Positions 15,001-26,800 of a stretch of 41,109 nt of DNA are shown piece after piece. The stretch's first letter is position 1, and the number at the start of each line of letters is the position of its first letter. This stretch comes from a bacterium (lineage in GTDB: Bacteria > UBP6 > UBA1177), in assembly GCA_017405875.1 (NCBI GenBank), contig JAFQZM010000046.1:1-41109 (forward strand). Direction: 5' to 3'. Position numbers and translations under genes: made by a program. Under the pieces are notes generated by a model, which did no database searches, was not told where the DNA came from, and saw only the letters and a program-made list of their open reading frames with translations.

Positions 15001-17856
15001 ATCTGACTTGCTCGAACTTAAATTATCATATACTGCTTCAGATTCCTGATTCAGCCAGAAGTTTGAACCGCGCATCAGAGCCTGCAGAACGGTGTAGGGC
15101 GGAACGGCATTTCCGTCATTTTTGAGACTCATCCGTGTCATGATTTCAAATGCAAGTTCCTGGGCAAGTATCTCGATGACTTTTTCTTCATCGACAAGGT
15201 TTTTCAACGCTCTGCCGCTGAAAAGAGCCCTGATTTTGTCAGGGTCAAACTGATGTATAGTTGAAAAAACCTCTTCATACATCTTGCTGAATTTATTTAT
15301 GTTTTTCAAATTCAGCATCATTTTGTGACCGAGAAGCATCGCAGCGATTTCAACCTGATGAGGATTGTCCTTTAACGCTTTTGCATACCCATCTTCATCT
15401 GCATATTTCAGCATGGCCTTGCCGAGCTGCGGAATGAATGCTTCACCGTTTCTGAGATACTCTATCGGGTTGTAAGCATTAGGGTCAAGAACGATGTTTT
15501 TGATTCCGAGTCCTGCGATAAAGTTGAAGTTGGCATTCAGATCGTCAACACCGAACTGCATGTAGTTGCTGTACCACTTTTCAAGGCTTGACGGTATCCC
15601 GAATGGATTTCTGGCCCGATTAGGATCATTGTTCGTCTCGCCGTCCGCCGAGATTTCAGGATTCAGCATACCAGATTTTTTCAACTTTCTTGCGGCTATA
15701 CGCGCTTTAAGAAGCCTGTAGTCCGATTCCAGGACAGCCATTCTCGACTGGATCGCCTGAACCTCCTCCATATAGAGCGTGTTCGCATCTATCCATGTTT
15801 CAAAACATTCCCAGTTGTATCTCTTGTCATTGTCATTGCTCAAATTTGTGCGGGCATTCATCGTGACTCTGCCGCCGCCTTGAGTTCCAAAGCAAAATTC
15901 AAACATATCTTTCAGACTGAGTGAGCTGCTGTATCTCGTTTTTTCAGCGTCCTCACCCTCGCCTGTACCTGTGCGGACTTCCCCTTCATCATCGTCCCCC
16001 GAATATTTTATGTATTTTTGTTCATATCCTTGTGACGGATCATCCTCATTCTTCGGATAGTATTCCCACAACTGGTCACCGAAATGGAAATAGGTCTGAA
16101 TGTTATCACTACTCAGGGTGTTGTCGTTCTTTTTATACTCTTTTTTCCAACGCTGATATTCCTGAAGGATTTTTTCCATTTTTTTCAATGTTGAATTGGG
16201 ATTTTCCTGATTCTCTTCGTCTGCATCTCCGCTAGCGACAGCATTAAGCATTTTACCCACTTTGCCCCAACCCTCACTTGGTTTAAATACCCACAGATTA
16301 GGAACTTTTGCAAGCCAACCGGGAGAGTTGTTATTATCTGAATCCCGAAAAGCTTTTTTATCGTTTTTGGTAATCGACACACATTCCTTGTAGCTTGTCT
16401 CCATTTCGCCCGGCGAAACTATTCCGCCGAAAGCCTTCATGAACCATGCGGGGTCATAGTCACAGACAAGTCTGTCTTCGTTTGATGCCGAAGTTCCGAT
16501 ACAGTCGGGAACTTCCATGCTGCCAATCGTTGTTCCGGTAACTGCAAGAAGAATCTTCGCGATTCTCTCATCTATCTGACTGAGAACAGCTTCTATAAGA
16601 TATTCGGTTTCTCCGTTCGGATACCACTGCTTTCTTACATCCTGATCTGTAGAACCGCGCATGTCGTTAGAAAACGAGTCAAGATAGTATCTCGTATTCA
16701 TAAAATGCTGATTCCAGAGTTTTTCCGCTTCTTCAGTCTCTGTGAACCTTGTTGTTCTGACTGTATCTGTCAGTTTCGCCTGAAGTTCTTCAAATCTCTT
16801 TATCCGTGCTTCTTTTATTGCCATATTCCTGTAAAGATTTTCGTCGGCTTCCTTGCTCCTGTTGTCGTATTCCCTCAGGATGTCGCCGTCGGTAATGTCT
16901 TCAAGCCTCCTGATCTCTCCGACCTCCCTGAAAGGAGTCAGCTTTCTGAGCAGTTCGAGAGAGCTCTGCTTTATGTCCGCAACACCGTATATATCCGCAT
17001 CTTCCGGATGAATGGAAAGAATTTCCTCTTTACGTTCCTGCCATGTAATTTCTATGTTGGCACGCTGAATGAGAAGACGAAGCAGCTGATCCTGCAGACC
17101 TTGAACTATTTTGAATCTGTTTTCCTGAGTTGTTCTCGCCTGCTGGCTATCCAGACTCTGAAAAGCCCTGTAGCCGGTAATGCTGTGGATGGTTGCGCCG
17201 CTGATATTGTCACATGCAGTGCACGGTGTTGAATACAACGGTGTTTCGGCAGGATTCTCACACATACAGACAGTGTTGCTGTTAGCAAAAACTTCCGTTA
17301 TTTTATTTGTGCTTGTACCTGAACTGTTGTACACATCTACTCCGCCCGGAAGATACGGCACATTATCATATTTTAAATAAAGACCGTTGCGGATATGGGG
17401 CATTTTTACTCCGTTGCCGGTATGCTCCGCTACCTTGCTTATATGATATATGACTTCGTGAAAAAGATTCTTCGAACGCTTCTTGGAAATATCAGCCGCT
17501 TCGGCATAACCTATTCTGTGTCTTTGCGGAAACATGAGATTCAAATAGTCCAGATTGTCAAAAAGATGATATGTTCCGGCAACAGGATAATTCTCATAGA
17601 TTGAAGCTATTGTGACATAATTGGTAATATCAATATACTTCTGATTGGCAAAATCCTGACAGTTTTCAAGAGGTTTATACTGGTTTTGTTGTAACAATAT
17701 TTCTGTTATATCGAATACAGTATCAATGTTTACCGGTGTCTGTTTCCCGTATTTACCGACATTATCAGGAACAGTTATCTGAGCAGACAACGGCAAAACC
17801 GCAAAAATTACAACCAAGAAGACCACAAATATCTGTTTTTTATTTGTTTTATTCAT
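12061..17856 (-). CDS. Very large secreted protein of unknown family (1931 aa)
   Basis: I do not recognise the family. The N-terminus is a signal peptide (MNKTNKKQIFVVFLVVIFAV, cleavage probably after LPLSA), so the protein is exported. A Cys cluster (CMCENPAE ... TPCTACDN) lies near residue 200. Long charged helical stretches follow (QENRFKIVQGLQDQLLRLL, EEVQAIQSRMAVLESDYRLL), then Asp/Glu-rich linkers and more helical sequence to about 1590. The last roughly 330 residues look different: beta-rich, aromatic and Gly-rich (FGMVFRAGLRYGVDYNAAWF, GASAGPYLVVGAYLEAGIGF), reminiscent of a membrane-facing beta domain. Part of this segment (about 1599-1825) is duplicated at 10113-10791. The ribosome site is AGGAGG. 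The gene begins 18 bases after the stop of the 3123-residue gene, so the two are almost certainly co-transcribed and may act together at the surface. Confidence 0.75.
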   Translation of the reverse strand: MNKTNKKQIFVVFLVVIFAVLPLSAQITVPDNVGKYGKQTPVNIDTVFDITEILLQQNQYKPLENCQDFANQKYIDITNYVTIASIYENYPVAGTYHLFDNLDYLNLMFPQRHRIGYAEAADISKKRSKNLFHEVIYHISKVAEHTGNGVKMPHIRNGLYLKYDNVPYLPGGVDVYNSSGTSTNKITEVFANSNTVCMCENPAETPLYSTPCTACDNISGATIHSITGYRAFQSLDSQQARTTQENRFKIVQGLQDQLLRLLIQRANIEITWQERKEEILSIHPEDADIYGVADIKQSSLELLRKLTPFREVGEIRRLEDITDGDILREYDNRSKEADENLYRNMAIKEARIKRFEELQAKLTDTVRTTRFTETEEAEKLWNQHFMNTRYYLDSFSNDMRGSTDQDVRKQWYPNGETEYLIEAVLSQIDERIAKILLAVTGTTIGSMEVPDCIGTSASNEDRLVCDYDPAWFMKAFGGIVSPGEMETSYKECVSITKNDKKAFRDSDNNNSPGWLAKVPNLWVFKPSEGWGKVGKMLNAVASGDADEENQENPNSTLKKMEKILQEYQRWKKEYKKNDNTLSSDNIQTYFHFGDQLWEYYPKNEDDPSQGYEQKYIKYSGDDDEGEVRTGTGEGEDAEKTRYSSSLSLKDMFEFCFGTQGGGRVTMNARTNLSNDNDKRYNWECFETWIDANTLYMEEVQAIQSRMAVLESDYRLLKARIAARKLKKSGMLNPEISADGETNNDPNRARNPFGIPSSLEKWYSNYMQFGVDDLNANFNFIAGLGIKNIVLDPNAYNPIEYLRNGEAFIPQLGKAMLKYADEDGYAKALKDNPHQVEIAAMLLGHKMMLNLKNINKFSKMYEEVFSTIHQFDPDKIRALFSGRALKNLVDEEKVIEILAQELAFEIMTRMSLKNDGNAVPPYTVLQALMRGSNFWLNQESEAVYDNLSSSKSDLEILQEIEGKRAEAESLVRAWEGAIQENANIIRNELKKLYGQHGSEGAFYTLINSMVHSGNPLKGLNSNSNTDANGILFDMLVDAVLNRAVGDTRITFTCGTANIYIETSGQGTDNLAQNLKNCSSLSVKIGNSSNPIDFSNSLTSADIKLLMKTVVDFKSLLKTAAPEIALDYILTTFKFDAKERDLIKREIKPALNQVKNVSCFPKIDGDTVQCVSGGNFSVSGSNGVPLSLNTVLTRAIREYSGDIAYKTNLLADIAGIYTNDDDLIAVIVPVSIVTAYMQKFIDNQITADENGENKLQVAINAVKKSLENSSDDIIQDALDCATMSDKCSINTFMRSISTIGSNLKGNKAMPDLVNDTAGCADCTTIVEEIQNRLNNTFYQNLRTLAGSTTSNTNFQSSDLNFDPVINFGRVKGSFTDKFMRLAESSMATTYSYTSPVNQNGQNEPDLTDISFWQGLIGQMIIPELTDSAKGEINNLLTALANFDENPNDYLAENISDQYAALGNNPFTFSAVGYTVADDTAGEIVQLLDGDFFIRVIKRLTNEIGIVSTFKELMNGVKTEINSVQHDSAIEWLLEEIPDLDGTLNPIICDVISGSQNQSCNFDLLKSKLTDERNNVNPTQLLSTAIAMRVEEIFMHELLKIPYGEVCTHVYSGLHLFSFDADLFETTFYVTTRLQKDRYGRLIDLEHVNPKSKEAFARKYEGKVETFKPYTKYYFFAQNISFDDLAASAIEKGKKAMEGLVHKGVELASDKIEEKLAKYADEVNDPDTFKEKLAKDPKLEDLEFANIEKGGTVNFQIGPVPAYLSFGMVFRAGLRYGVDYNAAWFRGLTLGASAGPYLVVGAYLEAGIGFDYSWISFKIGVGGSIDVFEFYAPLKVQGLLKPAMDFNGLNMKFYLSTSLEPEIYLLAGKIYVKASGKIGVSPLAIGFSVKKTIFDWDPLIKKKFRNIIPLKPIELDLFSIGRGMKVLGNDVSTF
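12385..13063 (-). repeat. Segmental duplication, copy B (partner 10113-10791)
   Basis: This is the copy within the intact 1931-residue gene. It codes for residues about 1599-1825, from PYGEVCTHV to GGSIDV. The gene continues normally on both sides of it, so this is likely the parental copy. Confidence 0.9.
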
Positions 17857-17874
17857 TTTGTCCTCCTTCCTGAC

Positions 17875-20800
17875 TTAATGTTGCCCGTCAATAATCTGAT
17901 TGCATTCTATTTGTTCACTCTGCGTTCCGTAGAGTTCCGAGGCTTGCAGTATCTGACACCCTGATTTTTCAACACCTGTTTCTGTTTCACCCTCGAATTT
18001 ATCCGACGATCCCAATCCGTCACGCGAGTATGCTCCGCAGGAAGCCGCATCACCTTTTGAAATGTCATCTTTTCCACATTCAAGCGAGAGACGCGGATCG
18101 GAAGCCTCTTTCAATTTGTCAGTATTGAATCTGACCAGATTATGGATTCGTGCCTGAAGGTTATTGAGACATCCGACAAAACTTTGAGAACATTCGTCAC
18201 TGAATTTAAGCATCGGAGAAGGCATGACACAAGAAGTTTTCTCCTGCAGATTGTTGTTTTCGTCAAATTCCAGCGAAACTTCTGCCGGATAACCGAAGCA
18301 GGGATTCCCGTCGCTTCCGAGGAGAGTTATCTGGTATGCTATATACCTTGAAACACATATTTCTCTTGCCCCATCTTCGTCTGTCACTACTGAACACTGC
18401 GAAACATCAAATGTCGAAGTTGAATCAGAACACGCGATCCCGACACAATGGCGGCCATTGCCCGTATCCATACACTGATAGAAACAGTGTCCGCTTCCTT
18501 TGCTGCATCCGCAGTCACTGTCTGTATTGCATGAAATTCTCGTAATATCCTGCACACAATCTGAGACATATGAGCCGCAAGCACCGTTTGCGTTGAAATG
18601 GCATCCGAGATATGCACTATTGTCCTTAAGTGTGTCCTTTCTTGAGCATTTACCGCCTGATTGTTGGCATATACTCAAGCTCTGCGGCTTGCATACATTC
18701 AGCAGATTTCCGCTTCCGTCCTTTTCGGGAATACAGCATTTACCTCCGACGAATGTACAGAAATCCATCATGTCGCGGCACACCCCTCTATATAAAATTC
18801 CGCATCTGTCACGCTGATACGACTCACTGAAACAGTTGTCCATCGTCGGATAGGAACAGCTGTAAAGAGCCTGGATTTCGGCGATCTGCGGAATGTCATT
18901 GTCCGGGATTTCCGTATCCTGATCCGGAAGTTCGTCGTCATCGTTATGCAATCTCCAGTTTACTACAAAATGCAGATCGTTCTGATTGCCGATCGTTCCG
19001 GCTTCATCGCGAATTGTATCGGCAGAACCGTAAGGCATACTCTGGACGGCATCACGCACACAGCGTTCCCCCTGCAGGTGATACCCGGCATTACACAGAC
19101 AGAACGGATTACCGTAAGAATCAGTCATTGCAGTTCCGTTTTTACAAATCAAATCGCTGTCGATATCCGGAATTTCATTATCGGAATCGTCTTCGTCGTA
19201 ATCATAATCATCGTAATCTTCATCACTGTCTCCGTATTCATGTTCCCAACCGTTGCACTCATCGTTGCAGTAGCAGTAGCCGCGGTAAGATTCATATCCT
19301 GTTATGTCGCGGCAAAGTTTATATTCCGAATCGCAAACTTCGTTTCCTTCCCTTATCCCGTTGCCGCATGATGGATCAACAGGCGTATATGTGCAGTTGA
19401 GAGCGGCGGCGGCAGCTCCTGCTACAGTAACGGAAGGAACAACAGCAGCAGAAATTCTTGCAGTATCGGCAAGACCGTTCTGATCGACTATGCAGTGTCC
19501 TTCGATATTGAGTTCTTCAAGATCTTTAAGATAACTTACCTGCTCTATTTCTTCGGTTCTGTTTCCTGATATATCCAAATATCTGAGATACGGAGTCGAA
19601 GCAAGCCATCCGAGTTTGGTGACTGAATTATTGCTTATGTTGAGATGTTCAAGGCGCGGGAAATGATTCAGCGGCAAATCATTAAAATTGTCTTCATCGA
19701 TACTGTTTCCGGAAATGTCGAGATACTGGAGATTCTGCATTCCGTAAACAAAATCTATTGAAGCAAGCTTCTGACCTGCGGAAGTTCCATGGATTTTGAT
19801 TTTACCGATATTGAGATATTCCATATCATGCTGATTTGACAGAGATTTTGCCACTGATGCCTCAGACATGACCAGATTTTCAGAAACATCAAGCTCTTTC
19901 AGTTTTGTATTGCTGAAATCAGGCATTTCCGAGTATATATTATTCGCTGGATTTGAAGTGTCCGGTACTCCGAGAGTTCCGCTTATATCTGCATATTCAA
20001 GTTCATGAAGCTGCGGAATAACATTGGAAAGCCTGTCCTGTGAAACATCACATCCGTAATTATTTCCATAGACATTGTATTCAAGAAGTTCTTCGCCGCT
20101 ATAAATTTCCTTTACTCCGTGCAGAAACAATCCTTTCAGATTCTTGAACGAGGAAATGCCGTCGTATTTGCCGACAAAAACTTTATTCGTGTGTTCCGCT
20201 GCAGAACATGTTGTCACAGTATTGCCGATTCTGGAATCTGCATGCTGAATAGTGAGTGCGTGGTTACGCATCGGATTTCCGTTAAGATTGAGATATTCCA
20301 GCAAAGGCCACTGTTCGGCAAGAGTGCCTGGATACCACTTTTTACCGTCACACTTGCCTGTAAAGTCATTGCATCCGCAAAGATCTGTGTCCGCATCAGC
20401 CATGTTTACTTCACATTCGGTTCCTCCACCTATTTGAACTGTGAAATCGACAGAGATGGATTTTATAGGAGACTCGTTGGAATAGGAAGCTGTTATATTT
20501 GCCACTCTGACCTTCAGGGCTTTTTTGGTTGTATTATTGTGACTCACTGTTTCATCAAAGTCAGAATACGCTTCTTCAAATGTCACCGTTGTTTCCGAGC
20601 CAATTTTGTTGAGTTTATATTTAAGCGTTCCTGTATAAGATGCGTCGTTATCAGCTTCATATTCAATTGTAAGATAAACATAGTTAGTTCCTGAGGACAA
20701 ACTTTCATTAATGTTGAAGCTGACATTTGGGGTAAGAACCATGTTTTCTCCAGAACCAGGATCGTATTCAGGATTAAAATCAAAAGTGTACTCCGCCTCA

Positions 20801-23800
20801 CTCAAATCAATTGAAGCACCATTGGGTTTTATCACAATACTTTTCGGTGTTTTGTAGCTTTTGACATCCCCGCAGCTGCACTGGCGGTGTACTGTGTCAA
20901 GACGCTGGTTGAAATAGCTTATGTTGGCATAAGGTGCGGAAAAAGATTTGATTTTTGTCATATTACGCAACGAACGCAGACTGCCGCTCCTTGTAGTAAG
21001 GGTAGGATTGTCATAAAAATAATCTTCCGTAAACCCTATTAAAGAATCGTTGTCTGAACCTAAATCTTCTTGAATCAGATTGCCGCCCAAATCAAGCCAT
21101 TTCATTGAATGATTATGTATAAGAGGCGTGATGTCGCGCTGAACAAACGGATGATCTGTTGCATTCTCATCAACAACCGAAGAACCTTCCAAAGAGAAGT
21201 ATTCAAGCAGAGGCAGATGAATTAAAGGTTCTATGCTTTTAATATGATTGAACCAAGTGTTAGAAATATGCGTATTGCGGCTGAGAATGAGCGATTTCAA
21301 CCCTTTAATTTTCGGGGTGGCAAGTCTAAGTTCGTAAGCGACCCATCTACTGTTTTGGAAAAGGAGATTAGGTAATTCGCCTGTTGCAGCATCAGCACAG
21401 ACAACGACCTCTTTTTCTGCAGGGAAATTTGTGTTGGAATCGTTGTCCGTAAGTTTGATATTATTGGATGCATCAATTACATCGCCTTTAAATGTCAGTA
21501 TATACGCCCACTCATCGCTTCCGCACTCATTCTGCGCATTAGAGAGTCTTGCAGTGTAATAAGGAACAATAAACTGTTCACTGTAATCAACTTCCGAACT
21601 GAAAAAAAAGCGTCCAAGATCTTTATCAACCATCCTGTCTGTGCGGACTAGACCGATTTCAGCCACTGCTATTTTTCTGAGCGGCCAGACATTCTGGCCA
21701 GATTCAAGAGTTTCCCTGAATCTTGCATACGGGATAAAACCATCGTTCTCACATATCATGGCCGTTTTATGTGAAGGACCGCTTATTGTTTCGATTATTA
21801 TGCCGTAACTTGAACCCATGGAACAATTTTTTACATCAATAGAACCCGTATAGCTTCCGTCTGCAAGATAATCTTCATCGATACAGGTTCTTCTGTATTG
21901 CGGCACATAAGAGTTCGGCTTGTAGACTGCAGCGTCGCTGTAAAGAGTCTCACCGTCGGTTTTTTGATTCCATTTCTGACCGTTAAAACCGTATTGTTCC
22001 ACAATAGTATCGAATACCTGCGAATATCCCTCGCCGCACTCTCCTTCCACATCCGGAATTATCTCAAATTTGCGGATATTGACAGTAGCACCGTTAGATA
22101 TTTGAGTTATTTTTCCATCCAGATAGGGCGGAGTGTTTCCGTCAACAGTTCCTAACATGAGTGCTATCGGCTCTTCGATGAATCCGGTGGATGTCATAGC
22201 TCCGAGCGGATCAAGCATACTGACAGCCTGTCCGTCGAGACTTAAAGTTTCGAGGGATATAAAATACTGGATCCCTTCAAGATTGGTTATATAAGTTGAC
22301 AGGCTGTTTATTCCGCTGAAATCGCCGTTGTTCAGTGTCGCGTATGAACAATCCATTGACTTGAGAAGCTGAGCGTCCGCCATATAAACAGGATCATCTT
22401 CAGCGGGAGGAGTTACAAGAACAAATTCATATTGAGCCGGTAATATAGCGTTTATCAGAGATTCAAGATCGTATATGCCGTTTACAACAGTGCATACACC
22501 ATTTAATAAAGAAATGTCATTCTCTTTTGCGCAAACTTCCTTAATCCATTGCAGGAATGTAAGATTTTCATTGCTGTTCATTGCTGCAATCGCTCTGTTT
22601 GCGCATTTTTTGAGATTGTTATCAGGAATATTCAGCTGGGCAGCCGGTTCACAGTGCGTCGAACTTGCCACAGAGCGCTGAGCTCCCGGTTTGCATGACC
22701 ACGGACACTGAGGAACGATCCATTCACCGTTAATGTATGTTGACACAACAGGCTGGACAAGATTTTCGGAGTATTTGTAGTAGTAGGATTCCGGCATAAT
22801 GTATGTTTTGTTGTTTTTATCCACAAGTTTGAAATCAAGGAATCCTACAGAATCTTTTGTACAGTCGTCGATTCTGCGGTTGACGCACATTCTTTTTCCG
22901 GCCGGATAACCTTTTCTTACAGTAGATACCGCCATTCTGTTCATTGCATCTTCTATAATACGGCGGTTCACAAGTGCTGTTCCGTTATGGATTCTGCCGG
23001 GCAGAACAATAATGTTAGACGGTAAATCCTTGATAAGCTGTCTTGTTTCATCAGTCAGAACAGATGCGGCATCCGATGCACTGAATGTTGCCGTACTGCT
23101 ATTATAAGTTATCAACGGGATATTCCTGTTTACAAGACGGGTCAGGGAAGACATTATCCGCCATGTCATATCCTCGCACACCGTATACAGCGGGCTGTCA
23201 TCATCACAATCATAATTTTGTTGCAGTCGTGCCTGGATATCGCTGTCAAGCGCGTCATAAACTATTCTCCAGACAGATCCTGCCGGAGCATTCCCCATTG
23301 TTGAAAGTCTGTTAAAATATGCCTCCATTCTCTCATATAACGGTCTCTCTTTCTGTGCATCCCATGAAAGCCAGAAATCAGCATGGGTAAAGTGAAGCCC
23401 GATGCTTGTTTCCTCGGTATATCCTTCGGAACAAGACCATTCACAGGCCTCTTCAAGACTGATAAAACTGTTATCCTGTTGAAGAACTCCGTAATTTTTG
23501 TTGTTCTCGTCCCATGTCAATGTTGCAATTCCGTTGTTTACCTGATCAGACCATTCGGAATACTGCGGCATATCAGAAGCAGGACACTGAACTTTTCTGA
23601 CATTTGAAACACAAACTTCATGCGGAGTGCTCAGAGGATGGACAGGAGATGTCGAATCAACATAGACTGTTGTATCGGAACCCGGCATTTCAAGATGGAA
23701 TCCTTCCGGACATACACATTCAACTTCCGGTAATGATCCTGTTGAAGAGCATGTTATTCCTGAACCGCATGTTCCGTCGGCGAGACAGTTGATAACAGTA

Positions 23801-26800
23801 TCAATGCCGCCGGCTGTTGCAGACCAGACAAGTCCGCAGGTAGTCCCTGTGCACACATGTTCGCAGGTGCTTTCGTCCCATGTGCATGAACTGCCGCATG
23901 AAGCGTATGACGATGATTTGTAATCACTGTCCAGATCGCGGCAGTTTTTCGTAAAATCAAGTTCGCTGTCGCATTCTTCGTTTGCCGTCCACTTTCCGTC
24001 ACCGCACACCGGAACACATGACTGAGTCAGAAAATCCGGTTCGTAACCGCTGATGCAGTCACAGGTGTAGCTTCCTGATTCGTTTACACACATTGAATAA
24101 TCGGGACAATCATAGGTTTCTTCTTCACACTCATCAACATCATCGCATGTTTCCGTAGCTGCATTCCAGACGTATCCGCTGTTGCATACAAATCTGCATT
24201 CAGTAGTACTCGGAGTTGCATTGTAAACTCCTTCATCCGAAGGCAACCACACAGAGCCGTTCCATGTCTGATGAATCGATGAAGCAGTATTCCAGGATGC
24301 ATTTGATGGAAGTCCGCTGCATGCCTGCTGCCTTTCATTTATACATGCTGAACCATTCCAAACATAGCCTGAATTACACTTAAATCTGCATTCTGTTGTG
24401 CTGGGTGTCGTATTATAGCTTCCGGTACTGCTCGGAGTCCATGATGATCCTGTATATGATTGAAGAATTTTTGATACACTGTTCCATGATGCATTGGACG
24501 GAAGACTGTTACAGGAAACAGCACGCGATTGCTGGGAACATTCTACTCCGGCACCGGGATAAAACTTCAAATTTTTGATATATGTCACCTGACTGTTTGT
24601 CTGGTTGTAGTTAGCCATCAAAAGCACTCTGGCATATCTTGTCCCTGTATGCCACTTGTCTCTGTCGTTTACATTCGAAGATTCTCCTGTCCTCGGATTT
24701 CCGTTTATTTTTGCATTTTTTCTGTAATACCAGACTCCTGCGTCAAATTTATCGTTGCTGTCGTTGAAATAATCATAAAGTCCCGGATGTCCCGACAGCT
24801 GGTTAAAATCTTCATCATAGGAAATAACACCGCTGTACATCGATTTATTGCTGTTGTTTTCAGTCATAATATCGTATTCAAGATAATAACTCAGAGCAGT
24901 ATCTATCGGAATCATCTTTTTAAACATGATATGGTTTTGACCAGTGATTTTCAAAGCTTCTTTTGTTGAATCCCATGAAACGGTACCGTTTGGAGCCTGA
25001 TAAAGGAATTCCCATGAAGCTGGATTTCTCCAATTTATATGTCCAGGAGTTGTACAGTTTGCAGCAGGTGTTCCCTCAAAATTTTCCGTACAGCTGTCAT
25101 ACCAATAATAGCCGCTCTGCAAAGCACATGAAGAGCTGCACCCCTCTGAACTTGACTGTTGTCCCATATCGCATGTTTCGCTTCCGGTCACCATTCCGTC
25201 GCCGCAGTAACTTTCTGAACTACCGAAGCAGTTCATTGCATTGGATATATAGTCATTTCTTCTGCCATTTGTACAACCGAAGCTGTAAATTTCGTCCCTT
25301 TCGCATCTGTTAAGAACTTTGTTATAAATTCTGAAATCATCAATATAACCTGTGAAATATGAGCCTGTTGGAACATGATTATTAGCGGAAGTATTTACTC
25401 CGAGTGTCCAATAAGCACTGTTGTCAGTATTTGCTACTGCATTTATCGTACGCTCTACAGAATGTTTTTTCCCATTTCTGTAAGCTGTAACTATCGTGTT
25501 TGCTCCGCTTTTTCTGAATGAAAGTATTATATGATTCCAATATGTATCGAGCCAGAAAAAACTGGTAGCATCGACTCCGTTTATTTGAACTTTCAAGCGG
25601 TTTGAAGCACCACTGTCTTGAGCAATAAAGGCTCTTATGTAATTACTTCCGTTTCGCGCTATAAATAGTGTACGGTCATTTTGATTGGCATTGTTTCTGT
25701 TCATCCAGAAACTGACAGTGAAATTTTCCGGAATCTTATATCGCGCCTTAACCGTATCCCTTGAACCGCTAAATTTTATAGCATGGTCTATTTTTCCTGT
25801 GGCCCCAAGTCCTGAACCGTTATAAGTTGCGTGTCTATTATTTCCAGAATCATCATGAACAACCCATGTGTTACTAACAAATATAAAACCTGCGCTATGA
25901 ACAGTTCCTGTTTGATTACTACTATTGCGAACTATTATTTTCCAATTCCCAATGGGGTTTTCTCCTGCGAAATTGCTAATTTCTACTCCATTAACCAAAT
26001 CTCCAAGAGCTGTGGAAGCATTTGGAAATGTAATTGAATTTCCTTGGGGAGACTGCAGTATTACCTGTATATTATTGAGAGAGGGGTGTGTAAAGTATAT
26101 AGAAAAATAAACATTTTCCAAAGTTTTTGCAGAACTTGTAACAGAGACGGTTTTAATTGTATCTCTATAAATTGGATAAAGAATGTTTTTTGCTAAAATC
26201 GTGTAATTTGATGTTTCTCCACAAAATCTGACAACATCATTTATATCATATTTAGGGGAACAGGCATAAGTATAACCACCAACATTTTCATCAAACTTAT
26301 AATGAATTTCCGCATTCGGCAAACTTCCGCCGCTTCTTGTCTGTTCGGGTTCTGATCTCCCCTCCCCTATTTCCCGCAGGAATTCATAATTTTGGGGACA
26401 TCTGCCTGAGCCGTCAACATCTTCACAAAGCCCGGAAGAACACCTCAAACCGTAACATCCCGTTTCGGCACTGGTATTTGTTACGATTTCACGAGCTTGC
26501 CAATATTCGTTGTTATCATGCAATTCAACATCAATATCCCTTTTACCTGATTCGTGAAATATTAACTGAAAATCCACATATTGCGCATTTATATTTTTAC
26601 AGATTCCTCCGTCAAGACAATCTTCCAGATTCCCTGAAAAAATATTATTTCCGATTCCGAAAGTACTTTCCGAAATGCTGAAAGTAAAAGAAGAAATAGT
26701 GTTCTCTCCGAGACTTTCATAAGGTTGTTCCAATTCCAGTCTTATATCGCATATTCCGGTATAATCGCATTCTTCTTGATTCAACACCACAAGACGGGTT

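Noticed and set aside
17437-17466. HEVIYH in the 1931-residue protein as a zinc peptidase motif
   Set aside because: The spacing is HExxxH, not HExxH, and no supporting third ligand pattern was seen.
20119-20694. Plus-strand frame of 191 residues opposite the giant surface protein
   Set aside because: It is antisense to the leucine-rich repeat region, has no ribosome site and no recognisable protein features.
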